From Hydractinia symbiolongicarpus (Eukaryota > Cnidaria > Hydrozoa > Anthoathecata > Hydractiniidae): 64,000 bases of DNA. The notes under the pieces are model-generated. The model was not told the origin of the DNA. It did not search any database and was given only the letters and a program-made list of their open reading frames with translations. This document shows positions 1 to 12,081 of this stretch, piece after piece. A program made the position numbers and the translations under genes. Position 1 is the first letter of the stretch; every line of letters starts with the position of its first letter. The stretch lies in the NCBI RefSeq assembly GCF_029227915.1, contig NC_079876.1:31223828-31287827 (forward strand), in the 5' to 3' direction.

Positions 1-1
1 G

Positions 2-712
2 AATGTAATTAGCGAGTTTCGACTTGAGATGAATATGTTACGAGCTTTACGACATCGAAACCTACAGAATATTGTGTGTGTATCGACAATGAGCGAAGTA
101 CCTTTCATAACGTTCGAATTTAAACAAAAAATGGATTTAAAAGAATTCTTAAAAAGTAACAAAACCGAGGGTCAGGATTTTATATCCCAAAGCATTTTTC
201 AAATTGCGTCTGGTCTTGAGTATTTGCACAATCATCGAGTTTTACACAAAGACTTAGCCGCGAGAAATTGCTTCATAACACAATCCGGACATATACGTAT
301 TTCAAAAAGCGAACTTGGCATGTGTCGATATCCGGAAGACTACGTACATATACCGATGTTAGGTAGAGCGCCGGTACGTTGGTTATCACCGGAAACATTA
401 CAAACCGGAGAATTTAGATCTGCAACGGACATATATATGATGGGCGTAGTCATTTGGGAGTTATATTCGAATGGCCATGTACCGTATTCGAATTTCACCA
501 ATGAAGAAGTTATAGATCACGTGATAGAAGGTAAAAGACTACAGCAACCATCAAACTGCACAATGTCAGCGTGGCATTTCGTTGAACAATGTTGGGCGTT
601 GCCCATCTGTCATCGACCACCTATTACAGTTATCAAAGAAAACTTTAGACAATATACGCCGACCACCCAGGGACAAGATGCAAACAACAATACTAGTAAT
701 AAGACTTGTTAG
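2..712 (+). CDS. PTK7: PTK7/CCK4 (Lemon)-type receptor pseudokinase, C-terminal kinase-like domain (partial)
   Basis: The frame is open from the left edge to a TAG at 710-712, so this is the C-terminal part of a gene starting outside the window. It begins in the alphaC-helix region (EFRLEMNML), so the glycine loop and beta3 lysine are not visible. The catalytic loop reads HKDLAARNC, with K where active tyrosine kinases usually have R. The DFG position is not DFG: the stretch reads ISKSELGM. Next come PVRWLSPE in place of the usual APE motif, a DIYMMGVVIWELYSNG helix and a QCWAL...RPP end. HKDLAARN, a lost DFG and RW-SPE together are typical of the PTK7/Off-track/Lemon family of catalytically dead Wnt/planar-polarity receptors. 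It would sit in the cytoplasm below a single membrane span. The tail after the kinase fold is short and Asn/Thr-rich. Kinase fold certain; PTK7 assignment from motifs only. Confidence 0.8.
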   Translation, partial: NVISEFRLEMNMLRALRHRNLQNIVCVSTMSEVPFITFEFKQKMDLKEFLKSNKTEGQDFISQSIFQIASGLEYLHNHRVLHKDLAARNCFITQSGHIRISKSELGMCRYPEDYVHIPMLGRAPVRWLSPETLQTGEFRSATDIYMMGVVIWELYSNGHVPYSNFTNEEVIDHVIEGKRLQQPSNCTMSAWHFVEQCWALPICHRPPITVIKENFRQYTPTTQGQDANNNTSNKTC

Positions 713-927
713 CACGTTTAACGCCGGTCCCTGTTTTATACCGGTCCTTATTTCACACCGGGTTCTATTTGTCCGATAAGTATTGAGAGAAAAAAACACA
801 GCTCTTTTATTAGTAAAGTACCTTTTAAGAAATTAACTTTTTTTATTTCAACAGTTTTTTTTAAAAAGTTGGTTGTAAATATATAGAATATAGTAAGATG
901 GTTTTTATTTTCCTGTTTATATTTATA

Positions 928-933
928 AATAAA
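928..933 (+). promoter_or_regulatory. Polyadenylation signal AATAAA
   Basis: An exact AATAAA lies 216 bases after the stop codon of the pseudokinase gene in an AT-rich stretch. It is the best candidate for that gene's 3' end processing signal. Cleavage would fall 10-30 bases downstream. Confidence 0.5.
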
Positions 934-959
934 GTTATTCCCAATATTTGATTCGCTGG

Positions 960-2992
960 TATTTCCACGTCATTAGAGCTCGAGTATTAGCCTTGAGTTT
1001 CTAATACATTACACGAGTGCTTAGGAATATTCGCATTGCAGGCTAAACGTCACACTGATCTTTAGATATTAGCACCCTCCGGTCACCAACGTTTCTCGGT
1101 ATTTTTGTCTTTTTGACATTAGCGAGAGGGTGGATTCCACCACTACTAGCTACCTTTTCTAAACAATAAAAAAAATCAAAAAAATGCAATTTTTAAGTTT
1201 CGTAATCTACTGACCATGCGGATATTCATATTAATTCTTGTTGGAGTGATTAAAGACCCTGTGTCTACACCTCTTACCCCTGAATATTTAAGGGGTTGGA
1301 ATCACATAATTTACTTCAGACTTTTTTACTAGTTCCACATGAAGATAAACCAGCTTTAAAATTATTAACGTCAAACAGTGTATTTATAGATAAATCAACG
1401 ATTTCAACTTTATCATTATTTGTGTGTCTTATTCAACCTTCTCATCCGCACCCCTCCTCCTCCTTTTTGGAGTTAGGGTTGAAGTTATCACTTTATTTAG
1501 GATAGTCAATAAGTAAACAGATGAGCACTTGAAAATAGTTGCTGTGAAATATATGAACGGCATTCTATGAAAATCGATGTTGCCGATATTATAAAATGTT
1601 TAAACGTCGCACCACAATCTGCAACTAATGAAAAAAAACATCAAATCCTTTAATAAAATCTTTTTGCCTAAATACCCCACTCTAGCGACCATATTTTGAT
1701 TTGTGAGAACCGCTTATTAGAATTTAAAGAGCTTCAGAACAGAAAATGTAGATGTTGATGTTGGAAACGTTTCTTGATATAGTGGGTAAGTAAGTAATAG
1801 AAATAATTCCCCTTTCTGAACTTGACCAAAACTGATGCATGCTTACCGATATGGTTGAGAAAGTCGATTTCCTGATGTGCACTATGGCAATGTTTACTAC
1901 TCAGGGCCTTTATGACGCGCATAAACCATAGCTACAATTGTTCACTAAAGATACGTCTTTCAAATCCCCCTCTGTGTCATTCAAATAATAAACAGTGTTC
2001 TTTGGGGCTAAGCGGTGTAACCCATTACATGTGTAAATGTATAGCTATGTTCCATTCTTTATTTTGCTTAACATTTTGATCCTTTGTTTTTGATCTACAA
2101 TTGCCAGCGCAAACATATTTTGCGGACGATTGTAGCTGTGATAAGACATTCCTTATCAAATCTGAAGTAAATCTGCAGGCTATTTCCATATTGAATTCAC
2201 ACATTTTGACCTTCTCAAAGTTCAGTTGTCAATGTTTAGAGTGGACTATTTTGTTGAGCCCAAACTGGTAAAATGTGCTAATTTTTGCTGACGTGAGCAT
2301 CGCATTTTTCATATATTTCGAGAGCACCAACGTAAACTATTTCTGTGTGCGGGCGTGCTAGAGAATTAGACTAGCAACATCTTAACATATTGTCTACCTG
2401 GTCTACATGTGTACAAAAGCAGCGTTTTTTAAAACCTGCCAGCTGGAGTGAATTGACTGTTTGAAACTTTTGTCCATATTTGAAAAGTGAGAAAATACTG
2501 CCTTTGTTTCAATATTTTTGTTCAAGATTTCTGCTACGCATATCTTTTCATGGTTTTATTGAGAATGTCCGTCTGTTACCACCAGCGGCATATAGCTGGA
2601 ATCATTGCAAGTTTCGCTTGAGGCGTTATTAAGAAATAACCACACGAAGTTAGTAGAAGAATGCTAAATCTATACGATGACTTTGGCCCAACTGGAAACC
2701 GCTGCAGACATATTAAACTACCAGGAAAGCCAGTCTAATAATAATTACTAAAATTATGATGTTTATTGAGAAATCCTATACTCCGCAGGAAGAATGTCAA
2801 TTTGAATTTCATGACTTCAACAAAGATCCACCAATATTGTGAATTGATCCGAAGTTATCGTCAGTTCTTTCCATCTGTTTCCATGTTATAAGAAAAAACC
2901 TGAACCCTAAAAGTGCAAAGAAATGGCTTCTCTTATCTTATTCAATATAATGAAGTTGGTCTAATGCACCAATTTACCGCAGAGTCACAAAA
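960..2992. other. No supported gene
   Basis: Only short random open frames and AT-rich sequence are seen on both strands. I recognise no exon, RNA gene or repeat in this stretch. Confidence 0.5.
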
Positions 2993-3845
2993 TCTCTATA
3001 ATAATAGCCGTATTCCGTCTGTCTGTCTGTCTGTTCAAAAGGGTTACCGACATTCCTTTGATTTTTCCGCGATTTTTAGAAACGATGGTGTTGTTTAATC
3101 GCAAATCTTATTATTGATTAAAATAAATTCTAAAAATTAATCTATTTCTTTAAGTAATTGAATTACTTTATCTTATTGCCATAAGTAAGAAAAATAAATT
3201 TAGTGATAAAAATAAATGCATTACTGTAATACTTCATCTTTAATAATAATTACCCCCGTGACCTCAATCGTCGTTTTCGCTCAGAAGCTACAGAAAACAA
3301 ATGTGACAGTTTATTGATAGTTTTACTGACTTCGTTTTCACCGTTCGCACATAACACACCAATCAAAACGCTTGATTGTTTAAAAAACCAATCCAAGACT
3401 TTCGCGGCCTGGGCATGCCAACGAAGAAACATGAGGACCGAAACATGATGGCTATTTTTGTTTTTAAAGTAATGGTGGGTCAGTGCTGTTTGTAAGTCTG
3501 TTTCACCTTTTTGTCTTCTATAAGCTTTATATATTCGCAATATTGTTTTTTTTTGTATGTTCTAAAATGTTAAGATAAATATATCGTCACGTTTTTAGTC
3601 ATGTACAGATCTTAAACGCACCAGTTTTAGGATTTTTGGCCAGGAACGAAGGTTTTGGAGTATAAAAAAATGCAGTTTGGCTACAACAATATTCTTAAAC
3701 CAAAAGTGTTATGCTAAATGCAGTTAGCTAGGTAGCTACCTTTTATTTTTTTTCCTGAAAACTTTTTGTGCAAATAAAATGACTGATAGATTATTTTAGC
3801 TGAACCGGTAATGACAGGCTGTTTCTGTGTTTTCATTAAAACCGA
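2993..3845 (+). mobile_element. Helitron family B, non-autonomous, 3' truncated
   Basis: It starts with a Helitron-type 5' end, TCTCTATAATAATAGCCG followed by a GTCTG run, after an A. The part from about 3540 to 3845 matches, in reverse complement, the minus-strand copies at 31.9-32.4 kb and 44.9-45.8 kb: the blocks around 'cgcaccagttttagg', 'tgcagtttggctac' and 'ccgaagttgc' are shared. The true 3' end is missing, and family A sequence begins just after it. No Rep/helicase coding is visible. Confidence 0.6.
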
Positions 3846-3873
3846 AGTTGCTCTTTCCACGGGCCATCGAGTA

Positions 3874-4592
3874 CCTATATAATAATACGCCAGTTCTGTC
3901 TGTCTGTCTGTCTGTCTGTATGTGACTTTCTCAAAGTGGATTAAATTTCTTTGATAAAGTCTATAAAATATTGCCTATAAATTTGTTCTGTAAATTAGCA
4001 AACTTTGACGTTAAAGCAATATTGACGTCACAGGAAAGTATATTAAGATTAGTGAAGCCATTGCATTGCACTTTTAAATTTAAGGCTAAATAACTTGGAA
4101 ACGGGTGGAATTAACTGACGTCATCTCCTGCGTGGGTAACTACGGCCTACCTGAGACCAATTTGCGTAAGTTTTCCAAACCTGGGTCACCGAATCCGTTT
4201 CGGAATGGACGGGTTAATGACGTCATCAAAAACTTTTAAACCCTAATATCTCTGCATCCGTTTGTCAAAAGTGCACGATCATATACATTTTCTTGATTAG
4301 CGTTTCCAGATCTATACGATGAAGGCAACAGGTATAGAAATTTTTTTAAAGAAAAAATTTCGGTTTTGACAGGGCCATTGCTGTCGTCAGCAAAATTTTT
4401 AAACGCTTATATCTCATTAACTGCTCATCAAAAGCACATGATCATATACATTTTCTTTTTCAGCGCTTTAAGCTCTCTACAATAGAGTCAACTTGAAAAC
4501 AAATTCTAAATTTATTTTAGTGGATGGGTTGCTGACGTCATCAAAATTTTTATCCTGCCTGAGTGGATTTTTCCACGGGCCTTATTGACTAG
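3874..4592 (+). mobile_element. Helitron family A, non-autonomous, unit 1 of a tandem pair
   Basis: The 5' end is a slightly degenerate CCTATATAATAATACGCC with a GTCTG run. The 3' end has a short hairpin, GTGGA-TTTT-TCCAC, then GGGCCTTATTGA and the terminal CTAG at 4589-4592. A hairpin about 10 bases before CTAG, a TC start and no target duplication are the hallmarks of Helitrons. The next copy starts at the following base. The interior has no long open frame. Before it, 3851-3873 is the 3' tip of another copy. Confidence 0.75.
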
Positions 4593-5088
4593 TCTATATA
4601 ATAATACGCCAGTTCCGTCTGTCTGTCTGTGACTTTTGCAAAGTGGATTATATTCTTCACAATTTTCTTTAACAAATTCTATAAAACATCACCTATAAAA
4701 TTTCTCTGTAATTTACCAAACTTTAATGTTAAAATAGTATTGACGTCAAAGGAAAGTATATTAAGATTAGTGAAGCCATTATAGTGCACTTAAAATTTTG
4801 AGGTCATATAACTTGGAAACGAGGTGGCGACGTGAATGATTTTTCACCGCGCGGTTAACTAGGGACCACTTAGGACCAATTTTCCCAAACCTGGGTCTCA
4901 GCATCCGTTTCGGAATGGACGCGTTGATGACGTCAACAAAAACCTTCAAACTCTAATATATCTGCAACCGTTTATCAAAAGTACATGATCCTATACATTT
5001 TCTTGATCAGCGTTTCAAGATCTATACGATAAATGCAACAGGTATGTAAACTTCTAAAAATATTTTTTAAGGTTTTGACAGGTCTTTG
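4593..5088 (+). mobile_element. Helitron family A, unit 2, 5' part only
   Basis: It begins directly after the CTAG of the previous unit with TCTATATAATAATACGCC and a GTCTG run. It follows the family A interior (the 'tttcttgatcagcg' and 'ctatacgat' blocks) up to about 5085. It runs into a 9-bp minisatellite, and no hairpin/CTAG end is found, so it is truncated or rearranged. Confidence 0.65.
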
Positions 5089-5142
5089 GGTCTGCCAGGT
5101 CTGCCAGGTCTGCCCGGTCTGCCAGGTCTGCCAGGTCTGCCC
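5089..5142 (+). repeat. 9-bp minisatellite, 6 units
   Basis: Six contiguous units of GGTCTGCC(A/C), the third and sixth ending in C. It sits inside a Helitron copy where other copies have a single 'gacaggtct/gacgggcc' stretch, so it looks like local expansion. Confidence 0.85.
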
Positions 5143-7430
5143 AGTTAGAATTTTAACCTGAAATTCAAAAGTTTTTTCCAAGTTTTAAAAGCCGAAAACT
5201 CTTAAATGACATAGGCTCCGAGGACGAAGGCAGAAATGATAAAATCACATTGAAAAAAATAATTAGCCCGAAAAATAGCTCTAATAATCTAACTGTAAAA
5301 ATGGCTCCAAAGCCCAACTCAATGTGGGGAAATCAGTATGAAATTGTATGTTTTCGTAGTATTGTTATTTCGTTGGGAAGATATTCGGTTTAAAATCAAT
5401 TTTTTTTCATTGAAATTCATTGTCATTTGCGAAAGTTGTTGTTCCCCAAAAAAAAGATTTTGAAAAATTCGCGAAAGTTTTTTCTGTAAAATTTCTTCCA
5501 GAAGTAGAATTTGCGAAATTTCATGTTTTTTTATCCTCGCGAAAATTTCTGTCCGAGAAATTTTCTGCTCTTAAAGTATAATTTGCACTAATCTTTCCAT
5601 AAAATGCGAGAAAATTGGTCTCTTCACAACTTAGTACGAATAAGGTACCCTTCGCGTGTTGGATATAAATTATTTCTACAAAATAAAGGTCATGGCACAA
5701 TAGGCAGAAAGTTAATATCGGGCTTAGAGGTTTTTGGACACACTTTTCTGCAGGTCAGGAGATGGCGGAAGAAAATAATATGCTTTATTTTCGTGGAATT
5801 GTAATTTGGAGTGATTTAGACAGTTTGCGATAACACAACTTTGTTGCTAAAGTTTTTGTGGAAATTGCACTCTATAGGTAGCTATAAAATGGATGAGATT
5901 TATGTCCCATGAAAAGTCCAATGAAATTAAACTCGTATTCTCTCCGCAATAAAACAAGTGGATGAAAAGATCAGAGAAAAATATCTCTTATCCTTCAAGA
6001 TAAAGACTTTCTTAATTTGTAATTTTAATCACTTTAATTTTCTAGTGGATAGAAGTTTTGTTAAAGTAAAAAGTATACAAACGGATAAAAAAAATCATTT
6101 CTTTGTTTAGAAATTCATCAGACATTTTTCAGTATTAAAAACGCATGAAGTTATTGTGAAAGTCGGATTCAAAAAGATGAGAGTGTTACAGGAGAACATT
6201 TTCATTTTTTTATTTTCCAGACTTACTAATTTTGCCGACTTTTCAACAAAGGTTTAGATGTAGAAAATAGTTTTTTTTTTCAATTTTACATTTTCCACAT
6301 AACAACACATCTCTTTCTTCGTAGGTTAACTTTATTACAACAGTCATAGATGGCAAAGACGTACAAAAGGTTGTATCTAAACACTTCGAAATAATAGATT
6401 GTTAAATTTAGCTACTAATCAGCACTGATAACCTCAAAAAAACTTTACAGTCCCCTTAACATCCATGTTTCGGAAAGTAGAAACATTAAATCAAAGTTTT
6501 TCATAAGACCCTTCTGCAGCAAATGAGAAGTGGCGTGACGAGAGACATTTTCACGCGCATGATATGGGACAATTTGTGTAGCGCCCGCATGAAAATGTCC
6601 CTTGTGTCCCCTTACCTTAACACCTTTTCAACTATTCATTTTCTGTGCATCAAAAGAAGTGGATGAAAAGATCAGAAAAAATAAGATTCTCATCCTTCAA
6701 TACCAAGACTTTCCTTATTTGTTATTTTAATCACTTCGATTTTTGCGAAGCAATGGAGCTTTGCAAGCGAAGCCAAATTGTGGAGCACGTTTGCTACGCG
6801 TTGACTATACCAATGAACTGAAAGATTTCTACACAGACTTGAAATATGCTTTATTTCTTCGTATTTAAATTCATTATATTACAAATAACTTTTCAGTTAT
6901 TTTGAAATCTTAATTAAAAATAATAATTTTAAATAATAAAAATAATAGTTTTAAAACGGAAGATTGAAGTAATTCAAACCATTATAATGAACTAAGCCGC
7001 GTGTTATTTTATCGTTTATGCTTTTCTCCAGATCTATGGAGGTCAGCAAAGTAAGGTTTACACGATGCCTAGTTAGCTATATATACGTGAAATCAGTTTA
7101 TATGCACCAAAAACTTGTATGTCGTAGCATTGTGAAAATATATCTTACTTACTTACTGTTATATCATTTATTCGATAAATAGCTAAAAATTCCACAAATA
7201 ATAAACTGAGAGATCAAACACAAAATAGCACCTTCTTCTCGACAAAATTTAAATGAGAACAATCAGCTTTCGAACAGGCCAACGCTTTTCCAGGCGGTTA
7301 CAGACAAAAACCTTGAAAAAAAAACGCACACGGTGGTCCTCACATATATGTTGCTTTCGGCGAGTTGGCACCCTTTAACGGTCAGCTATAAACAGAGTTC
7401 TAAGGGAGCCACAGCTGCACCTGTCCTTTA
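5143..7430. other. No supported gene; one dispersed direct repeat
   Basis: Only short frames are open. The one structure seen is a direct repeat of about 88 bases, copies at 5956-6043 and 6657-6743, both starting AAGTGGATGAAAAGATCAG and about 85% alike. The rest is AT-rich with no recognised element. Confidence 0.5.
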
Positions 7431-7611
7431 AAATTTGTGTGTGTGTTTTTCGGAACTGTTTAGCTATTGGAATTTTGTCAGTAATATTAGGCCAAGGGAA
7501 ATTACATCACAGTTCATGTTAAAAATTTGTGTGTGTGTTTTCGGAACTGTTTGACACTTTGGAATTTTCTTGTAATATTAGTCCAAGGAAAATTACATCA
7601 CAGTTCATGTT
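7431..7611 (+). repeat. Tandem duplication of a 90-bp unit
   Basis: Two adjacent copies (7431-7520 and 7522-7611) share AAATTTGTGTGTGTG at the start and AATTACATCACAGTTCATGT at the end, with scattered mismatches between. The function is unknown. Confidence 0.85.
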
Positions 7612-8190
7612 TAAATTATATGTAAAAATTTTCATTTTTTTTACCTAAACGCAGAATCCTCTTTTTATTCAAAGCGCCATTTTATTTTATTTAAAAAATA
7701 TAACATATGATATAATGACATTTTCCTGCATGCGTTTTTTATTATGCCTAGGAAACTTTTGGAAAGATCTGTTGGTTTGGTTGGAACTTTTCATTTAAAG
7801 ATTAGTGAAATTTTTATTTTTTACGCGCCGATCGACTGAGCAACCCTTTATTTAGCGCCTAAATGACTCTAACATCAGATATTTGTCATGTTCACCTGGC
7901 TAAAAGGAAGAATAAGATGATTTGATTGTTATGAATTTGTCAACTGGCCAAAAAATCCATAAGTATGAGGGCGGCAAACTTGGGCAAAGTTTTAAATACA
8001 GTTTGTAATTTCGAAATAAAAAACTGCTTTCAAATCTGTTGTCTTGGCCACAAACATTAATGATTTATATTTTATGTAGTTAGCCTCATTAATTCCAATA
8101 AATTTACCCTGTAAATTTTTTTCCGGGAGGGACAACAAACGCAGCTGGAGTTTTAAAAAGCTTTTAAATTTCTGTTCAATAAGCAACAAC

Positions 8191-8260
8191 TGTGATATGG
8201 GATTGAACCTATATGAATATGAAGTGAATGCTCTGCATACTGAACTACCAAGCCCCGATA
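8191..8260 (-). pseudogene. tRNA-like relic (tRNA pseudogene or SINE head)
   Basis: On the minus strand this reads like a decayed tRNA: an A-box-like TAGTTCAGTATGCAGAG and, about 35 bases later, a B-box-like GGTTCAATCCC. The acceptor stem does not pair well and the anticodon arm is unclear, so it is not a working tRNA. Confidence 0.4.
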
Positions 8261-9234
8261 GAAGGCACCCCTTAAAGTATACAGAGCTGTATGACTTTAT
8301 TAATTATATCAAGCATATTGTATGTAATAAATACTTTTAGTGCCAACTCTGTACCAAGAAATGATATATATTTGTAGTTTAGAAATTTAGCTCTAAGTAT
8401 CGTCTCTCAAAGATTTAATGTATTTGGAGACTTTACTATATAAAAATGTTTTCCTTTTCTTTTTAGATTGTGTACAATGCGAGCGAGAGATGTTATCTTT
8501 TAATACGTGTGATACAAGCTGCTTGGTTCGTCTTCTCATCTCCGAAATCGTTAACGAGAAAGTCTCTATTATTATCTGCGTTCCAAATAATATTTTCCGG
8601 TTGAAAGAGTGTACCTTACGCCGCGCATCCCTTAATTCGTGACATTTTCGCACGCTAAGGGTTGTACAACTCAATGTATTGCATATCTTTCAGAATAAGG
8701 GCTTTAGCTTTATAAAAGTATAACTTTGCATGGATTTTTGGCGCTAAAAGCTTCATCAATGTTGGATTTACGTCGGCCAATACTGACAATATTGTGATTA
8801 TTATCAATATTTAATTTTATAATTCTGTTGGAAAGAAGTTTTTTTAAATTTCTCAGCAATTGTTTTTGTAAAGTTTCGCGCGATCTAATTTTCTCGAACT
8901 CGAAAGGAAATATTCCATATATATTGTATTTTCGCCAAAAAATCACTACTTTTGCTCAACGAGTTGTTGTTGTTCTGCGATGAGTTCACTTCACAACCTC
9001 GTCCACAGGGTTTTCTACGTCTATGATAATCATTTTTAGTGTATTTCCAGATATCAGCTGCAGTAAGATGTAAGCATCTCGCCGTATTATACCAAAGAGA
9101 AACAAAAAACACTAGGGACAAATATTGGCTGGTTTCAATTTTTCTTAAAACTTGCCCAATGCTTCGCAACCTTTTTTTAATTTTTAGGTTAGTGAATAGA
9201 AGCTTAAAGACAATTAATTCTGATATTTACTTTT

Positions 9235-9400
9235 AAACCCTTTATATCTCATTAACCGTTCATCAAAAGCACACGATCATATACATTTTCTTAATCAGCA
9301 GTTTAAGCTCTACACAATAGAGTCAACGTGAAAACAAAGTTCTTCTTATTTTTTTGTAGATGGGTTGCTTACGCCAGTAAAATTCAAATGACGCTTTTTT
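9235..9400 (+). mobile_element. Helitron family A internal fragment
   Basis: It matches the interior of family A copies: 'tatatctcattaaccgttcatcaaaagcac', 'catatacattttctt', 'aagctctacacaatagag' and 'gatgggttgctt' all occur in the same order as in the 16-17 kb copies. Both ends are missing. Confidence 0.6.
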
Positions 9401-9850
9401 TCAATATATTAATTGGGGCATATAACTTCATAATAAAAATAAATACGAGAAGTGAATAATGATGATATTTTTATTTTTATTTTAACAGATATTACGTCTG
9501 TTACAATTATTTCATAAGTCTTTTTAATATAATTTTTAACAACTACACAATACACAGAGGACGTATAACACAATACTTAACAAAACATATAACACATAAC
9601 GACAAACCCAAGGGTATATAAACTATATACCGTTCGTAAGGGTAACGCACACCGCGCGGAGCACAAATGCACTCCTCTCCTTTGTTGATTATGAATAATA
9701 TTTCTCTTAAAACAATTTTAATGAAACAGATAATTCTTGTACATTAGGCGTTGGACTGTTATCACGAATATACATGGCCTCAGCTATTTTTCTCTTTTTA
9801 AAGGGGTGAAAATGATCTACTAAAATACTAGAGTTTTTTTGTTCAGCGTT

Positions 9851-10800
9851 TTAATGATTCTCAGTGCCTGAAAGTCTTAGGATGTAAGAGTTCTTATCGT
9901 GCGTTTGGTGGTCTGTCATATTTTTTGTCTTTAGTGTCCTCGCTGTTTCACCAATGTATGTAGCATCGCACGATCCCGCCAGACAAGTATATTTGTACAC
10001 AACACCATGTTTGTGTTCATCCTTGGTTCTATCTTTCACAGAAAATAGCAAATATAACTTAATGCATGGCTTGACATTGACAGGTAGAAACTGTTTGAAA
10101 GTGTTAGACGCTTTACTATGCAGTTACCATGATCTCCTTTGTATGGTAGAACCATAAAAGGTTTTATTGGAGGTGTTTTCATCAGCAACTGTGTCGGCAT
10201 TTTGAATGTTGATATTCGCTGTTTCTTATTAATTACATTAGATACAACTGCTTCTGCACAACCATTGATTTTTATAAACACATTTTCTAATTGATTTAGT
10301 TAGACTTCAGATCTTGTGATGAAGGGCATATACTAAACGCTCTCAACACAAACAATTTAACCGTTCCAACTTTCCATAATCGCGTTGTAAATGATTTCCA
10401 GTGCATGTATATGTCAGTGTTCGTGTCTTTTCGATAAATGGATGTGTTAAATGGACTATCAGTCATGCGTTCCACTTTTACATCAAGAAAGGCTATGTAA
10501 TTATCCTTTTCAACTTCGTGTGTGAACTGGATATTCGCATGGTAACTGTTAAGTGTGACCAGCACATTGTTTATCTCGTTCTCCTTAACAAGACATATAG
10601 TGTCATCTATATATCGATTTTAAAATTTTACCGAATTTTCTAATTTTGAAACTATTTCATTCTCCAACTCAATCATGAAGATATTTGCTGGAACTGGTCC
10701 TAGAGGCGAGCCCGTTGCTACACCATCAACCTCAATATACAGTTGGTTGTTAAAACTGAAATGTACATGTTTTGTGCATAGGAATAATAGATGTTTCCCT
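9851..10800 (-). mobile_element. Penelope-like retroelement, decayed RT and GIY-YIG endonuclease
   Basis: Read right to left on the minus strand, the pieces follow the order of Penelope-like elements. First comes an RT palm segment with DGVATGSPLGPVPANIFM (about 10665-10725). Then an in-frame TAA is followed at once by the catalytic RYIDDT (about 10600-10620). Next comes a thumb-like stretch with FLDVKVER and IYRKDTNTDIYMHW (10296-10565). After a further stop and a frame change comes a connector with LPYKGDHG (10036-10281). Last is a GIY-YIG-type domain with VVYKYTC and TYIGETAR (9851-10051). At least one internal stop, a second stop near 10296 and a frameshift near 10040 show it is dead. The N-terminal part is missing: right of 10800 the sequence turns into an 88-bp satellite. 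Such proteins copy RNA into DNA and nick the target. Confidence 0.8.
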
Positions 10801-10865
10801 TCTTTTCAACTTTATCCTGCCCCAGTGAATTTTCTCGCCGGCTTTATCGACAGTCTTCTTAATAT

Positions 10866-11345
10866 TAAAATCAGATAACCTAACATCTTCCGCAAATTGT
10901 TCTATATCTCCGCTAAATCGTACTTCAATTGATAAACTTTTAATCTTTAAAATAAAATCGGATAACATGAGATCTTTCGTAATTTGTTCTTATATTTCCG
11001 CAAACTCGTGCCCAGACTGATAAATTTTTAGTCTTCTTATTAATAACATCGGATAGCCTGACATTTTTTCGCACATTGCTCTTATATTTTCACAAATTCG
11101 TACTCAGATATATAGACTTTTAATCTTAATAATAAAATCGAGTAGTCTGACATCTCTTCGAACATTGCACTTATATCCCCGCAAACTCGTACCCAGACTG
11201 TCAAACTTTTAATCTTCATAATAAAATTGGATAGCCTGACATCTTTTGCACATTGTTCCTACATCTCTGCAAATTCGTACCCCGATTGAAAAACTTTTAA
11301 TCTTGATAAAAAATCGGATAGGCTGTCATCTTTTTTAATATCTCT
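10866..11345 (+). repeat. 88-bp satellite, about 5.5 units
   Basis: The block 'aaaatcggatagcctgacatc' recurs at about 10867, 10954, 11046, 11134, 11223 and 11311, a spacing of 87-92 bases. Each unit also has 'cgcaaactcgtacccagac' and 'aacttttaatctt'. Units are 75-85% alike. It starts where Penelope-like homology stops. Confidence 0.85.
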
Positions 11346-11707
11346 GTTATAACTCGAAAAACTCGGTAAACAGACTGACAATGTTTTATTATTTCTAACA
11401 GATTTATGTTATCAAAATGTGAGAACGAGCCCTGGGGACGACGTTGTGCTGTAATTAGCAGTATGACTTTAATAATTTGGCGTTAGTGCGGAGAGTGCCG
11501 TAATTGATCACCGCGGTTAAAATAGAAAATGAAACATGGTAATGGCATTATAATGTGTCAAACCTATCCAGTTTGACAGTATGTATTTTTGTTCCCATCA
11601 AGAAGCTGAAGTGTTATTTTTCGCAGATTACTTATGGCACGTTTTGGCAGCTTTTAACTCCTATACCCTTTCAAAACTAACATTCCCGCTAAATTGTGTT
11701 GCGGTTG

Positions 11708-11901
11708 TCTCTTTAATAATAGCCATCGTCTGTCTGTGTGTCCGCGAAAGCGGCGTCCTGTAACGGAAACACGAAATTTCTAAAATGCGCACGAACATCA
11801 AATACGATATATTTTTATCCGATTTGTTGCGACGGGTAAATTTAAAGGACGAGCGAACGCAACGGGCGACCCCGTGGATTTTTCCACGAGCTATCGACTA
11901 G
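11708..11901 (+). mobile_element. Short non-autonomous Helitron, tandem unit 1
   Basis: It starts TCTCTTTAATAATAGCC and ends with the hairpin CCCGTGGA-TTT-TTCCACGAG, then CTATCGA and CTAG (11898-11901). At 194 bp it is far too short for any gene. The next unit follows without a gap. Confidence 0.8.
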
Positions 11902-12081
11902 TCTTTTTAATAACAGCCGTCGTCTGTCTGTGTGTCCGCGAAAGCCGTGTCCCGTAACGAAAACACGGAATTTTTAAAATGTGCATCATTACCAAATGCG
12001 ACATACTTCTGTCCACTTTGTTACAACGGGTTAATTTAAAGGATGGGCGACCCCGTGGATTTTTCTACGGGCAACGACTAG
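11902..12081 (+). mobile_element. Short non-autonomous Helitron, tandem unit 2
   Basis: It starts TCTTTTTAATAACAGCCG and ends CCCGTGGATTTTTCTACGGG, CAACGA, CTAG (12078-12081). Its interior is close to unit 1: 'gtccgcgaaag', 'gtaacgaaaacacg' and 'aatttaaagga' appear in the same order. Confidence 0.8.

Noticed and set aside
4975-5181. Minus-strand frame with a QTWQTWQTG repeat
   Set aside because: It is created by the 9-bp minisatellite inside a Helitron.
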